From: Ramlibacter sp.
Lineage (GTDB): Bacteria > Pseudomonadota > Gammaproteobacteria > Burkholderiales > Burkholderiaceae
Length of the DNA: 8,820 nt
Reading direction: 5' to 3'
NCBI GenBank assembly: GCA_014376915.1
Contig: JACMQP010000416.1
Span: 1 to 8,820 of the forward strand
The notes under the pieces were generated by a model, which saw only the letters and a list, made by a program, of their open reading frames with translations, made no database searches and was not told the origin of the DNA. Both the position numbers and the translations under genes were made by a program. Below, piece by piece: positions 1-7,238 of this stretch. Numbering within the stretch: the stretch's first letter is position 1; every line of letters starts with the position of its first letter.

Positions 1-32
1 GCGCTTTTTTCTGGTCGTGGACAATAGGGCGG

Positions 33-605
33 ATGTCGAATTCGCTCATGCTGTGGAGCATTGCCGCGCTGCTGCTGTTCTGGTCGGTCGGGGCTTACAA
101 CCGGCTGGTGCGGCTGCGCGCGGACGCCAATAGCGCCTACACCGCGCTGGCGCTCGAACTCACGCGGCAGGCCGAGCTGGTGCACGCCAGCCTGCCCGCG
201 TCGATGATCCACACCGGCCTGACCCAGCCGGGCGACCTGCTCGACGAAGTGACCGAGCTGTGGTCGGGGCTGCGCGCCGCAGCCACCCAGCTCACGATCT
301 CGCTGGCGGCGATGCGTCCGCGTCCGCTCGATCCGGACGCCGCGGCCACATTGTCGGAGGCGCGCGACGTGCTGACCAACGCGTGGATCCGCGTTTCGCA
401 GGAAGCCAACGACCTCGCGGGCTCCTCGATCCCCGAGAAGCTGGAGCGGCAATGGCGGGAGTTGTCCAGCCAGTCGCGCGCGGCCGCCGAGCGATTCAAC
501 AATGCCGTGATCCGCTACAACGGAGCGATCCGCCAGTTCCCGGCGCTATTGCTGGCGGGACTGTTCGCCTTCAAGCCGGCGCGCGGCATCCGGGCCGGGA
601 GCTGA
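33..605 (+). CDS. LemA family membrane-anchored protein
   Basis: A 190-residue protein with one hydrophobic N-terminal segment (about residues 5–21) followed by the YNRLVRLR stretch typical of the LemA family. The rest is predicted largely helical. The C-terminal block, with RYNGAIRQFPALLLAGLFAF around residues 160–180, is the other LemA hallmark. The middle is more diverged than in classical LemA: the usual block reading roughly DVQLKRRYDLIPNLV is replaced by a Leu/Ala-rich helix. LemA proteins are inner-membrane proteins of unknown biochemical role, often encoded near HtpX or other membrane-stress genes. The ATG at 33 has AGGG only 3 nt upstream, so the start is reasonable but not certain; the frame is also open upstream to the window edge, and ATG 48 is an alternative. 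The family call is fairly sure; the function is unknown. Confidence 0.8.
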   Translation: MSNSLMLWSIAALLLFWSVGAYNRLVRLRADANSAYTALALELTRQAELVHASLPASMIHTGLTQPGDLLDEVTELWSGLRAAATQLTISLAAMRPRPLDPDAAATLSEARDVLTNAWIRVSQEANDLAGSSIPEKLERQWRELSSQSRAAAERFNNAVIRYNGAIRQFPALLLAGLFAFKPARGIRAGS

Positions 606-647
606 ATTGGCGCCGCGATTCTTTTCCCCCGCGGCCGGCGGCAGTTC

Positions 648-653
648 TATAGT
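648..653 (+). promoter_or_regulatory. Possible -10 element ahead of the cytochrome/flavoprotein pair
   Basis: TATAGT lies 24 nt before the cytochrome c start codon, in the 72-nt gap after the LemA-family gene. It matches the sigma-70 -10 consensus at five of six positions. I see no good -35 hexamer at 16–18 nt spacing, so this is tentative. Confidence 0.25.
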
Positions 654-677
654 GCGAAGCAACTGGAAGGACCGGGC

Positions 678-989
678 ATGAAAACCAGATGGACAGCCGC
701 CATGCTGCTGCTGCCGCTCGCGGCGTCGGTGCATGCGCAGGGGCAGGACGCTCTCTACACAAGAAGCCTCGCGGCCACCTGCGCGGCCTGCCATGGCACG
801 GACGGACGGGTGGTTGGCGACGCCGGAGTAGCCGCGCTGGCGGGCCAGCCGCGCGAGACTCTGGCGACGCAGCTGCGGGGTTTCAAGGCCGGCACCCGGC
901 CTTCGACTGTGATGGGCCAGTTGAGCAAGGGCTTCAGCGAGACGCAGATCGACCAGCTCGCCGGCTACTTTTCCGCCTTGAAGCCCTGA
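678..989 (+). CDS. Periplasmic class I cytochrome c, sulfide dehydrogenase cytochrome subunit-like
   Basis: A 103-residue protein. Residues 1–21 form a Sec signal peptide (KTR followed by a Leu/Ala core and an AQ cleavage region). One haem c attachment motif, CAACH, has Cys35, Cys38 and His39. Met79 in the TVMGQL segment is the likely distal haem ligand. The C-terminal helix (SETQIDQLAGYFSAL) is typical of small class I cytochromes c. GGAAGG sits 7 nt before the ATG. The next gene, an FccB-type flavoprotein, starts 11 nt after this stop, so the two are surely co-expressed and probably form a complex in which this subunit takes electrons from FAD and passes them to the respiratory chain. The domain call is firm. 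The sulfide role is inferred from the partner; thiosulfate or other sulfur donors are possible. The classical fccA symbol is withheld because many such cytochromes are di-haem and this one has a single site. Confidence 0.88.
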   Translation: MKTRWTAAMLLLPLAASVHAQGQDALYTRSLAATCAACHGTDGRVVGDAGVAALAGQPRETLATQLRGFKAGTRPSTVMGQLSKGFSETQIDQLAGYFSALKP

Positions 990-1000
990 GGAAAGCCGCC

Positions 1001-2275
1001 ATGCAAAGACGTTCCCTGCTTGCTTCCGGCACAGCGCTCGGCCTGCTCGGCCTGGGCGGTTGCGCGACGCCGCAGATCCCGGCGCGAGCCCGGGTGGTGG
1101 TGATCGGCGGTGGCTTTGGCGGCGCCACTGCGGCCCGCTACGTGCGCCTGCTGTCGGACTACCGCATCGACGTCGTGCTGGTGGAGCCGGGCGACGCATT
1201 CGTCTCCTGCCCGCTCTCCAACCTGGTGCTGGGCGGAAGCCGGCAACTGGCCGACATCACGACCCCCTACACCAAGCTTGCGAGCACGCACGGAGTGACG
1301 GTGGTGAAGGACACCGCAGCCGGCATCGACCTGGCGCGCAAGAGCGTTCGGCTCGCCAGCGGCGCCAGCATCGGCTACGACAAGCTGGTCGTGTCGCCGG
1401 GCGTGGACCTGCAGCTGGACCAGGTGGAAGGGCTGGCGCAGGCGCACGCGGCGGGCCGGGCGCTGCATGCCTGGAAAGCCGGGGCCGAGACGGTCGCCCT
1501 GCGCAGGCAGCTCGAAGCGCTGCCCGATGGGGGCGTCTTCGCGATTTCCATCCCCGAGGCGCCTTACCGCTGCCCGCCCGGCCCCTACGAGCGGGCCTGC
1601 CAGGTAGCCTGGTACTTCAAGAACGCGAAGCCGCGCAGCAAGGTGCTGATCCTCGACGCAAATCCGGACGTGACTTCCAAGGGCGCGCTGTTCAAGAAGG
1701 TGTGGGCGGAGCAGTACCCGGGCCTGGTGGAATACCGGCCGCAGCACAAGCTCACCGAGGTCGACGCGCGCAGCGGAACGCTGAAATTCGAGGTCCAGGA
1801 GGATGTGAAGGCGGGGGTTCTCAACGTGATCCCGCAGCAGCGCGCCGGCCTCGTCGCGGTGCAGTCGGGGCTGGCCAATCTGGTCGCCAACCACTGGGTC
1901 GGCGTGAACTACCAGACCTTCGAAGCCACCGCGGCCCCTGACGTCCATGTGATCGGGGACGCCATCCAGGTCGCGCCGGCCATGCCCAAGAGCGGCCACA
2001 TGGCCAACGGCCACGCGAAGGTGGCGGCGGCGGCGATCGTGGCGCGGCTCTCCGGCTGGGAGCCTAACCCGGCGCCGATGCTTACCAACACCTGCTACAG
2101 CTTCGTTGACGACCGCAGCGTGATCCACGTGGCAAGCGTGCACGAATACGTTGCCGCCGAAAAAACATTCAAGGCCGTGCCGGGCTCCGGCGGGCTCAGT
2201 CCCGCGCCCAGCCAGCAGGAAGGCAGCTACGCCATGAGTTGGGCCCGTAACATCTGGACGGACACCCTCGGTTGA
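1001..2275 (+). CDS. fccB: Flavocytochrome c sulfide dehydrogenase flavoprotein subunit (FccB-like)
   Basis: A 424-residue FAD-dependent oxidoreductase expected to oxidise sulfide to sulfur in the periplasm. The N-terminus has twin arginines (Arg3-Arg4, RRSLL) and a hydrophobic stretch ending in LGGC at Cys21, so it reads as a Tat signal with a lipobox-like site, perhaps a lipoprotein. The FAD-binding Rossmann motif VVVIGGGFGG spans about residues 32–41. Cys191 in RCPPGPYERA and Cys365 in NTCYSF match the redox-active disulfide pair of FccB. A second FAD contact, HVIGDAIQVAPAMPKSGHMAN, covers about residues 314–334, and the C-terminal region matches the FCSD flavin-binding domain. The Shine-Dalgarno sequence GAGGAA overlaps the cytochrome gene's stop and lies 7 nt from the ATG, which fixes this start; an in-frame extension to 689 is rejected. 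The gene ends in a TTGA overlap with rsmB. SoxF-type flavoproteins are close relatives, so the exact electron donor is not certain. Confidence 0.9.
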   Translation: MQRRSLLASGTALGLLGLGGCATPQIPARARVVVIGGGFGGATAARYVRLLSDYRIDVVLVEPGDAFVSCPLSNLVLGGSRQLADITTPYTKLASTHGVTVVKDTAAGIDLARKSVRLASGASIGYDKLVVSPGVDLQLDQVEGLAQAHAAGRALHAWKAGAETVALRRQLEALPDGGVFAISIPEAPYRCPPGPYERACQVAWYFKNAKPRSKVLILDANPDVTSKGALFKKVWAEQYPGLVEYRPQHKLTEVDARSGTLKFEVQEDVKAGVLNVIPQQRAGLVAVQSGLANLVANHWVGVNYQTFEATAAPDVHVIGDAIQVAPAMPKSGHMANGHAKVAAAAIVARLSGWEPNPAPMLTNTCYSFVDDRSVIHVASVHEYVAAEKTFKAVPGSGGLSPAPSQQEGSYAMSWARNIWTDTLG

Positions 2276-3621
2276 CCAACGTTCCCGTTCCCCTCTGGCG
2301 GCAGCTACAGGCTGCCGCCAGCGTTCTGGCCGCCGTTCGCCAGGGCGAATCGACCACGCCGGCGCTACTGCGCCTGGACCCCGGCCTGCGGCCGGCGGCG
2401 CAGGCGCTGGCGTTCCAGACGCTGCGCAACCTCGGCCGGGCCGACGCCCTGCGCCACCAGCTCGCCCGGCGGGCGCCGCCGGAAGCCGCCGATGCGCTGC
2501 TGTGCACGGCGCTGGCCTTGGCCTGGAACCCGTCCGACGCGCCGTACGAGGTCTTCACCCTGGTCGACCAGACGGTGGAAGCGGCCAAGCGCGACCCGGC
2601 GACGCGCGGCCAGGCCAACTTCATCAATGCCTGCCTGCGCCGCTTCCTGCGTGAGCGGGAGGCGCTGCTCGCGGCCACCGACCGCGACCCGGTCGCGCGC
2701 TGGAACCATCCGCGCTGGTGGATCGACCGGCTCAAGGTCGAGCATCCGCAGCACTGGGAGGACATCCTGCGCGCCAACAACTCGCAGGCGCCGATGACGC
2801 TGCGCGTGTTCGAGCGCAAGCAGCCGCGAGCAGCCTGCCTGCAGGCGCTGGAGGCGGCCGGCATGGCGGCGTCACCGGTCGGCAGGTACGGTGTCATGCT
2901 GCATCGAGCGCGCCCCGTGCACCAGATTCCGGGCTTCGACGAGGGGTTGCTCTCGGTGCAGGACGCGGCCGCGCAACTGGCTGCGCCGCTGCTGCTGGAC
3001 GGGCTGCGGGACGGGGGCGCCGGGCTGCGGGTGCTGGACGCCTGCGCCGCGCCGGGCGGCAAGACGGCGCATCTGCTGGAGATCGCCGCCGTTCATGTGA
3101 CCGCGCTGGACGTCGATCCGGCCCGCTGCGAGCGCATCGGCGACACCCTGAGACGGATCGGCCTGCAAGCCGAGATCGTCGCGGCCGACGCTGCGCAGCC
3201 ATCCACCTGGTGGGACGGCGTGCTGTTCGACGCGATCCTGCTGGACGCGCCTTGCACTGCGTCGGGTATCGTCCGCCGCCATCCCGACGTACGCTGGCTG
3301 CGGCGCGAAACCGACATCGCCCAGCTGGCAGCGCAGCAGGCTCGTTTGCTGGCTGCGCTGTGGCCGCTGCTGGCGCCCGGGGGGCGACTGCTGTTTTGCA
3401 CCTGCTCGGTGTTCCGCGCCGAAGGCGAGGCGCAGATCCAAACGTTTGTTGCGCACAACAAAGACGCCGTTTTGCGGCCGGCGCCGGGCCATTTCCTGCC
3501 CCAAAGCGGGGCAAAGGGCAATGGCGTCCCGGACAATCCAGAGAGTGACCACGACGGCTTTTTCTACGCCTTGCTCGAAAAATCATCCACCACGCTCGGG
3601 CAAGCTCCGCAACCGGCTTGA
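2272..3621 (+). CDS. rsmB: 16S rRNA (cytosine(967)-C(5))-methyltransferase RsmB
   Basis: A 449-residue protein of RsmB/Sun family length that transfers a methyl group from S-adenosylmethionine to C5 of C967 in 16S rRNA. The N-terminal NusB-like RNA-binding domain covers about residues 8–140 (TLVDQTVEAAK and ANFINACLRRFLRE are typical). The methyltransferase domain follows: SAM motif I VLDACAAPGGKTAHLLE from about residue 254, the DAPCTASGIVRRHPD motif with Cys328, and the FCTCS motif with the probable catalytic nucleophile Cys378. All key residues are present. The start is TTG at 2272, overlapping the flavoprotein gene's stop as TTGA; no ATG or GTG nearby fits better, and the residues after it (PLWRQLQAAASVLAAVRQG) match the usual RsmB N-terminus. 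The weak ribosome site suggests translational coupling to the unrelated upstream gene. DUF4390 starts 4 nt after its stop. Confidence 0.94.
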   Translation: MTNVPVPLWRQLQAAASVLAAVRQGESTTPALLRLDPGLRPAAQALAFQTLRNLGRADALRHQLARRAPPEAADALLCTALALAWNPSDAPYEVFTLVDQTVEAAKRDPATRGQANFINACLRRFLREREALLAATDRDPVARWNHPRWWIDRLKVEHPQHWEDILRANNSQAPMTLRVFERKQPRAACLQALEAAGMAASPVGRYGVMLHRARPVHQIPGFDEGLLSVQDAAAQLAAPLLLDGLRDGGAGLRVLDACAAPGGKTAHLLEIAAVHVTALDVDPARCERIGDTLRRIGLQAEIVAADAAQPSTWWDGVLFDAILLDAPCTASGIVRRHPDVRWLRRETDIAQLAAQQARLLAALWPLLAPGGRLLFCTCSVFRAEGEAQIQTFVAHNKDAVLRPAPGHFLPQSGAKGNGVPDNPESDHDGFFYALLEKSSTTLGQAPQPA

Positions 3622-3625
3622 GCGG

Positions 3626-4207
3626 ATGGTGCGGCGGCTGGCCGCCTGCCTGCTGCTGGCGCTGGCCTGGCCCGTGTTGGCGCAGGCTCCGGCCACCGAG
3701 ATCACGCAGTTTCAGCTGGAACGCACCGAGGATGGCGTGCTGCTGTCGGCTGCCGTGCGCTTCGACCTGCCCCAGGTGATCGAGGACGCGCTGCTCAAGG
3801 GCATCCCGATGTTCTTCGTGTCGGAAGCGGTGCTGTACCGCGACCGCTGGTATTGGTACGACCGCGAGACCGCCCACGTGCGGCGCCACATGCGGCTGTC
3901 CTACCAGCCGCTGACCCGGCGCTGGCGGCTCACCATCTCGCCGACGGTCATCGGCAACTCGGGCGTCGCCCTGGGCCAGAGCTTCGACACCCAGGACGAG
4001 GCCATGGCCGCGGTGCAGCGGTTTTCGCGCTGGAAGATCGCCGAGCCCGGCGACGTCAGCCCGGACGAGCGCTACAACGTGGACTTCCGCTTTCGCCTCG
4101 ACGTCTCGCAGCTGCCGCGGCCGTTCCAGATCGGGGCCGTCGGCCAGGCCGAGTGGAATATTTCGGTGTACCGGAACCAGCGCCTGGCGCTGGACGGCCC
4201 CCGTTAG
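3626..4207 (+). CDS. DUF4390 domain-containing secreted protein
   Basis: A 193-residue protein with a Sec signal peptide (residues 1 to about 20, positively charged VRR then a Leu/Ala core and an LAQA end). The mature part is rich in beta-strand-like sequence and matches DUF4390 as I know it from betaproteobacteria: ITQFQLERTEDGVLLSA, then IEDALLKGIPMFF, the YRDRWYWYDRE block, RWRLTI and a C-terminal QAEWNISVYRNQRL. Its function is unknown. The gene regularly lies between rsmB and an NtrY-like kinase in this lineage, as here (4 nt after rsmB, 12 nt before the kinase), which suggests a periplasmic partner of the kinase; that is inference. ATG 3626 is chosen because it opens the signal peptide directly; GTG 3629 is the only close alternative. 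Confidence 0.85.
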   Translation: MVRRLAACLLLALAWPVLAQAPATEITQFQLERTEDGVLLSAAVRFDLPQVIEDALLKGIPMFFVSEAVLYRDRWYWYDRETAHVRRHMRLSYQPLTRRWRLTISPTVIGNSGVALGQSFDTQDEAMAAVQRFSRWKIAEPGDVSPDERYNVDFRFRLDVSQLPRPFQIGAVGQAEWNISVYRNQRLALDGPR

Positions 4208-4219
4208 CAGCGCCTCGCC

Positions 4220-4582
4220 ATGCCGCCCGCCAACCTGATCCATCCCTCGCAGCAGACCTCGCGCGCGTTCCGCTGGGCGATCGCAGCCGGGGCGACGGTG
4301 ATGGTCGCGATCGGCATCGTCCTGCTGTTCCTGCTGACCCAGGCCACCAACAACCGCGAGCTGTACGAGCGCAACTACGGCCGGCTGTTCGCCGTCAATG
4401 TGCTGGTGGCCGGGCTGCTGCTGGTGGTCATCGGCTGGATCGTGGTGCGGCTGGCCTCGCGCCTGCGCCGCGGCCGGTTCGGCAGCCGCCTGCTGGTGAA
4501 GCTGGCGGCGATCTTCGCGCTGGTGGGCTTCATCCCCGGCATGCTGATCTACGTGGTGTCCTACCAGTTCGTGTCGCGTTAG
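4220..4582 (+). CDS. N-terminal fragment of the NtrY-like kinase (three membrane segments)
   Basis: This is the 120-residue product ending at the amber codon. It holds three strongly hydrophobic segments at about residues 19–40, 58–78 and 91–114, with an Arg-rich loop (RLRRGRFGSR) before the third, and ends FVSR just where the periplasmic sensor region should begin. It has no catalytic domain. The ATG follows the DUF4390 stop by 12 nt without a strong Shine-Dalgarno sequence, so translation probably depends on coupling to the genes upstream. Alone it would be an orphan membrane anchor. Confidence 0.6.
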   Translation: MPPANLIHPSQQTSRAFRWAIAAGATVMVAIGIVLLFLLTQATNNRELYERNYGRLFAVNVLVAGLLLVVIGWIVVRLASRLRRGRFGSRLLVKLAAIFALVGFIPGMLIYVVSYQFVSR

Positions 4583-4606
4583 ATCGAGAGCTGGTTCGAC
4601 GTCAAG

Positions 4607-6496
4607 GTGGAAGGCGCGCTCGACGCCGGCCTCAGTCTCGGGCGCGCGACCCTGGACACGCTGGCCAACGACCTTGCCAACAAGACCCGGACCGCCGCGT
4701 CGCAACTGGGCGACACGCCGGACGCCTCGGCCGGCCTGACGCTCGAACGCATCCGCGAGCAGCTGTCGGCCAATGACGCCATTCTGTGGAGCGGCAACGG
4801 CCAGCTGATCGCCAGTGCCGGCCAGTCACGCTTCCAGCTCAACCCGGACCGGCCGACGCCGCAGCAGCTGCGCAACACCCGCTCCCAGCGTTCGGTCGCC
4901 ATCATCGAGGGCCTGGACGAGCCGACGCTGGCGGCGACGTCGAACGCCCGGATCAAGGCGATGGCCGTCGTCAATCCTTCCGGCGTCGGCCTGCTGGCCG
5001 AGCCGCGCTTCCTGCAGGTCACCCAGACTCTGCCACCGACGCTGGTGGCCAACGCCATCGCCGTGCAGGCGGCAAACCGCGAGTACCAGGAGCGGGCGCT
5101 CGGTCGCCAGGGACTGCGGCGCATGTACATCGGCACCCTGACGCTCAGCCTGTTCCTGGCGATCTTCGGCGCCGTCCTGCTTGCCATCCTGCTGGGCAAC
5201 CAGCTGGCCAAGCCACTGCTGCTGCTGGCCGCCGGCGTGCGTGAAGTGGCGGCCGGCGACCTCAGCCCCAAACCGGTCTTGATGGGAAAGGACGAACTCG
5301 GAGGGCTGACCCGCTCATTCGCCGAAATGACGCAGCAGCTCGCCGACGCCAGAGACGCAGTGGACCGCAGCATGGTGCAGGTCAGCGCGGCGCGGGCCAA
5401 CCTGCAGACCATCCTGGACAACCTCACCGCGGGCGTCATCGTGCTCGATGCGCAAGGCCGGATCCTGACCTCCAATCCCGGCGCGACGCGGATCCTGAAG
5501 GTGCCGATGGCAGCCCACGAGGGCGAGCCGCTGGCGCAGGTCGAAGGCCTCGAGGCCTTCGGTGCCGGCGTGCAGTCACAGTTCGACGACTTCCTCGGCG
5601 AGCGCAAACAGCATGGGCTCGATCACTGGCAGCAGTCGTACGAGCTCAACGCGGCCCAGCCCGGCTCGCCCCAGAACGCGATCACCGTGGTCGCTCGCGG
5701 CGCCGAAATGCCGCCGAATTCGGCTGGCGAAGCAGCCCGGCTGCTGGTGTTCGACGACATCTCGGAGATCGTGTCGGCGCAGCGCGCCCAGGCTTGGGGC
5801 GAGGTGGCACGCCGGCTGGCGCACGAAATCAAGAATCCGCTGACGCCGATCCAGCTGTCGGCCGAGCGGCTGGAAATGAAGCTGGCCAGCAAGGTCGCCG
5901 GGCCCGAGCGGGCGTTGCTGGCGAAGTCGGTGCGCACGATCGTCGACCAGGTCGACGCGATGAAGCGGCTGGTCAACGAGTTCCGGGACTACGCCAGGCT
6001 GCCGGCCGCCGAACTCAAGCCGGTGGACTTGAACGCGCTGGTCACCGACGTGCTGCAGCTGTACGAGCGCGAAGGCAGCGAGCGCGTTGACGCCGCCAGC
6101 CAGGTTCCGATCCAGATGGAGCTGGACGCCGAGTGCCCCCGCATCCTGGGCGACCCGCAGCAGCTGCGCCAGGTGATCCACAACCTGTTGCAGAACGCGC
6201 AGGACGCCACCGAGGCGTCCGCGAAGCGCGAGGTCACCGTCCGCACGCAGTGGAACGGCACGGCGAAGAGGGTGCGCCTGATCGTGCAGGACACTGGCGC
6301 CGGCTTCCCCGAACACATCCTCAAACGGGCCTTCGAACCGTACGTCACCACCAAAGCCAAGGGCACGGGACTGGGACTTGCGGTGGTCAAGAAAATCGCA
6401 GACGAACACGGGGCGCGGATCGACCTGAAGAACCGCGTGGTAGATGAGTCGGTGGCGGGGGCTCAAGTGTCGCTATCATTCGCAGTGGCGGCGTAA
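4607..6496 (+). CDS. C-terminal fragment of the NtrY-like kinase (sensor, HAMP, PAS, HisKA, HATPase)
   Basis: This part carries all signalling domains. Residue numbers are for the full-length frame from 4220. The periplasmic sensor region runs about 122–300, membrane segment four about 305–328, HAMP about 329–382 and PAS about 390–500 (NLQTILDNLTAGVIVLD opens it). The phosphoacceptor is His535 in RRLAHEIKNPLTPIQLSAER, an NtrY/NtrB-type H-box. The ATPase has the N box NLLQNAQDA (Asn659), the G1 box DTGAGFP (Asp691) and the G2 box GTGLGLAVVKK (from 715). All catalytic residues are intact. GTG 4607 is the first plausible reinitiation codon, 24 nt after the amber codon, but it has no Shine-Dalgarno sequence. 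A product starting there would keep only one membrane segment, and the sensor region would probably stay in the cytoplasm, so normal sensing looks unlikely unless the amber codon is read through. Confidence 0.65.
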   Translation: MEGALDAGLSLGRATLDTLANDLANKTRTAASQLGDTPDASAGLTLERIREQLSANDAILWSGNGQLIASAGQSRFQLNPDRPTPQQLRNTRSQRSVAIIEGLDEPTLAATSNARIKAMAVVNPSGVGLLAEPRFLQVTQTLPPTLVANAIAVQAANREYQERALGRQGLRRMYIGTLTLSLFLAIFGAVLLAILLGNQLAKPLLLLAAGVREVAAGDLSPKPVLMGKDELGGLTRSFAEMTQQLADARDAVDRSMVQVSAARANLQTILDNLTAGVIVLDAQGRILTSNPGATRILKVPMAAHEGEPLAQVEGLEAFGAGVQSQFDDFLGERKQHGLDHWQQSYELNAAQPGSPQNAITVVARGAEMPPNSAGEAARLLVFDDISEIVSAQRAQAWGEVARRLAHEIKNPLTPIQLSAERLEMKLASKVAGPERALLAKSVRTIVDQVDAMKRLVNEFRDYARLPAAELKPVDLNALVTDVLQLYEREGSERVDAASQVPIQMELDAECPRILGDPQQLRQVIHNLLQNAQDATEASAKREVTVRTQWNGTAKRVRLIVQDTGAGFPEHILKRAFEPYVTTKAKGTGLGLAVVKKIADEHGARIDLKNRVVDESVAGAQVSLSFAVAA

Positions 6497-6534
6497 CAAC
6501 AGTGCTCCCTTTGCCGGGGGCGTGCAAACGAATC

Positions 6535-7221
6535 ATGGCAAACATCCTAGTGGTCGACGACGAGCTCGGAATCCGGGACCTGCTCTCGGAAATCCTGAAC
6601 GACGAGGGCCACAACGTCGAGCTGGCCGAGAACGCCGCGCAGGCCCGGGCCGCACGCGGGCGCATCCGGCCCGACCTCGTGCTGCTGGACATCTGGATGC
6701 CGGACACCGACGGCGTCACGCTGCTGAAGGAATGGTCGACGACCGGCTTGCTCAGCATGCCGGTGATCATGATGAGCGGCCACGCGACGATCGAAACCGC
6801 CGTCGAGGCCACCAAGATCGGCGCCCACTCGTTTCTGGAAAAACCGATCACGCTGCAGAAGCTGCTGAAGGCGGTGGAAACGGCGCTGGCGCGCAACGCG
6901 CCCGGCGCGCCGCGCAAGCCCGGCAGCCCGATGGCGGCGCCGGTCGCCGAACTCACGGTCGAATCCGCCATGACTGGCGGCCAGAGCCTGCCGCCGGCCG
7001 TCGAACTCGGGCCGCAGCCGCGGCAGCTGTTCGAACTCGACAAGCCACTGCGCGATGCGCGCGACGAATTCGAGAAGTCGTACTTCGAATTCCACCTGGC
7101 CAAGGAAGGCGGTTCGATGACGCGCGTGGCCGAGAAGACCGGGCTGGAACGCACCCATCTCTATCGAAAGCTCAAGCAGCTCGGCGTCGACCTCTCGCGT
7201 GGCAAACGCGGCGGCAGCTGA
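6535..7221 (+). CDS. Response regulator, receiver plus Fis-type HTH, partner of the NtrY-like kinase
   Basis: A 228-residue protein. The receiver domain spans about residues 3–120, with the acidic pair Asp8-Asp9, phosphoacceptor Asp52 in VLLDIWMPDTDG, Ser81 in IMMSGHAT and Lys103 in FLEKPIT. A Pro/Ala-rich linker (about 125–165) leads to a Fis-type helix-turn-helix at about 185–218 (MTRVAEKTGLERTHLYRKLKQLG). Receiver and HTH resemble NtrX/NtrC regulators, but the central AAA+ sigma-54-interacting domain (roughly 230 residues, with GAFTGA and Walker motifs) is absent, so it cannot activate sigma-54 promoters in the classical way; it may act as a simple activator or repressor. The receiver-like sequence starts at ATG 6535; a TTG 33 nt earlier would add 11 residues of no receiver character. 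Its target genes cannot be told from the window. Confidence 0.88.
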   Translation: MANILVVDDELGIRDLLSEILNDEGHNVELAENAAQARAARGRIRPDLVLLDIWMPDTDGVTLLKEWSTTGLLSMPVIMMSGHATIETAVEATKIGAHSFLEKPITLQKLLKAVETALARNAPGAPRKPGSPMAAPVAELTVESAMTGGQSLPPAVELGPQPRQLFELDKPLRDARDEFEKSYFEFHLAKEGGSMTRVAEKTGLERTHLYRKLKQLGVDLSRGKRGGS

Positions 7222-7223
7222 TA

Positions 7224-7229
7224 TATAAT
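7224..7229 (+). promoter_or_regulatory. -10 element of the tRNA-Phe promoter
   Basis: A perfect TATAAT inside the run atatataatc starts 2 nt after the response regulator's stop codon and 15 nt before the mature tRNA 5' end. A weak -35-like TGGCAA lies at 7200–7205 (18-nt spacer), inside the regulator's coding sequence. The GC-rich discriminator (cggcggctcgg) is of the kind associated with stringent control of stable RNA promoters. Confidence 0.7.
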
Positions 7230-7238
7230 CGGCGGCTC

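Larger units (their letters stand above)
4220..6496 (+). pseudogene. NtrY-like sensor histidine kinase interrupted by an in-frame amber codon
   Basis: Read through its internal TAG, this frame gives a 758-codon NtrY-family membrane histidine kinase (normal family length), complete except that codon 121 (4580–4582) is TAG. The reading frame is the same on both sides (4220 and 4607 differ by a multiple of three), and protein sequence resumes at once with IESWFDVKVEGALDAGL, as expected right after membrane segment three. One C-to-A change from TCG (Ser), or a change at another single base, would explain it. No frameshift or other lesion is seen, and the coding bias stays intact, so the change is recent or a sequence error. 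Native function would be to sense a periplasmic or membrane signal and phosphorylate the response regulator starting 38 nt downstream. With the stop, the N-terminal membrane anchor and the kinase core are separate polypeptides. The domain call is firm; pseudogene status is uncertain. Confidence 0.75.

Noticed and set aside
689..1000. In-frame N-terminal extension of the FccB-like gene to 689
   Set aside because: It would overlap the whole cytochrome c gene in another frame; ATG 1001 has a strong Shine-Dalgarno sequence and opens a proper Tat-like signal.
965..2143. Minus-strand open frame of 392 codons opposite the FccB-like gene
   Set aside because: Arg/His/Val-rich antisense shadow of a well-supported gene, with no domain or ribosome site of its own.
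2894..4705. Long minus-strand open frame of 603 codons across rsmB, DUF4390 and the kinase start
   Set aside because: It mirrors the plus-strand genes, has low-complexity Arg/Ala/Pro/Gln/His composition and no recognisable domain; it is a high-GC shadow frame.
6502..6534. Upstream TTG start for the response regulator
   Set aside because: The receiver fold begins right after ATG 6535; the 11 extra residues have no receiver character.
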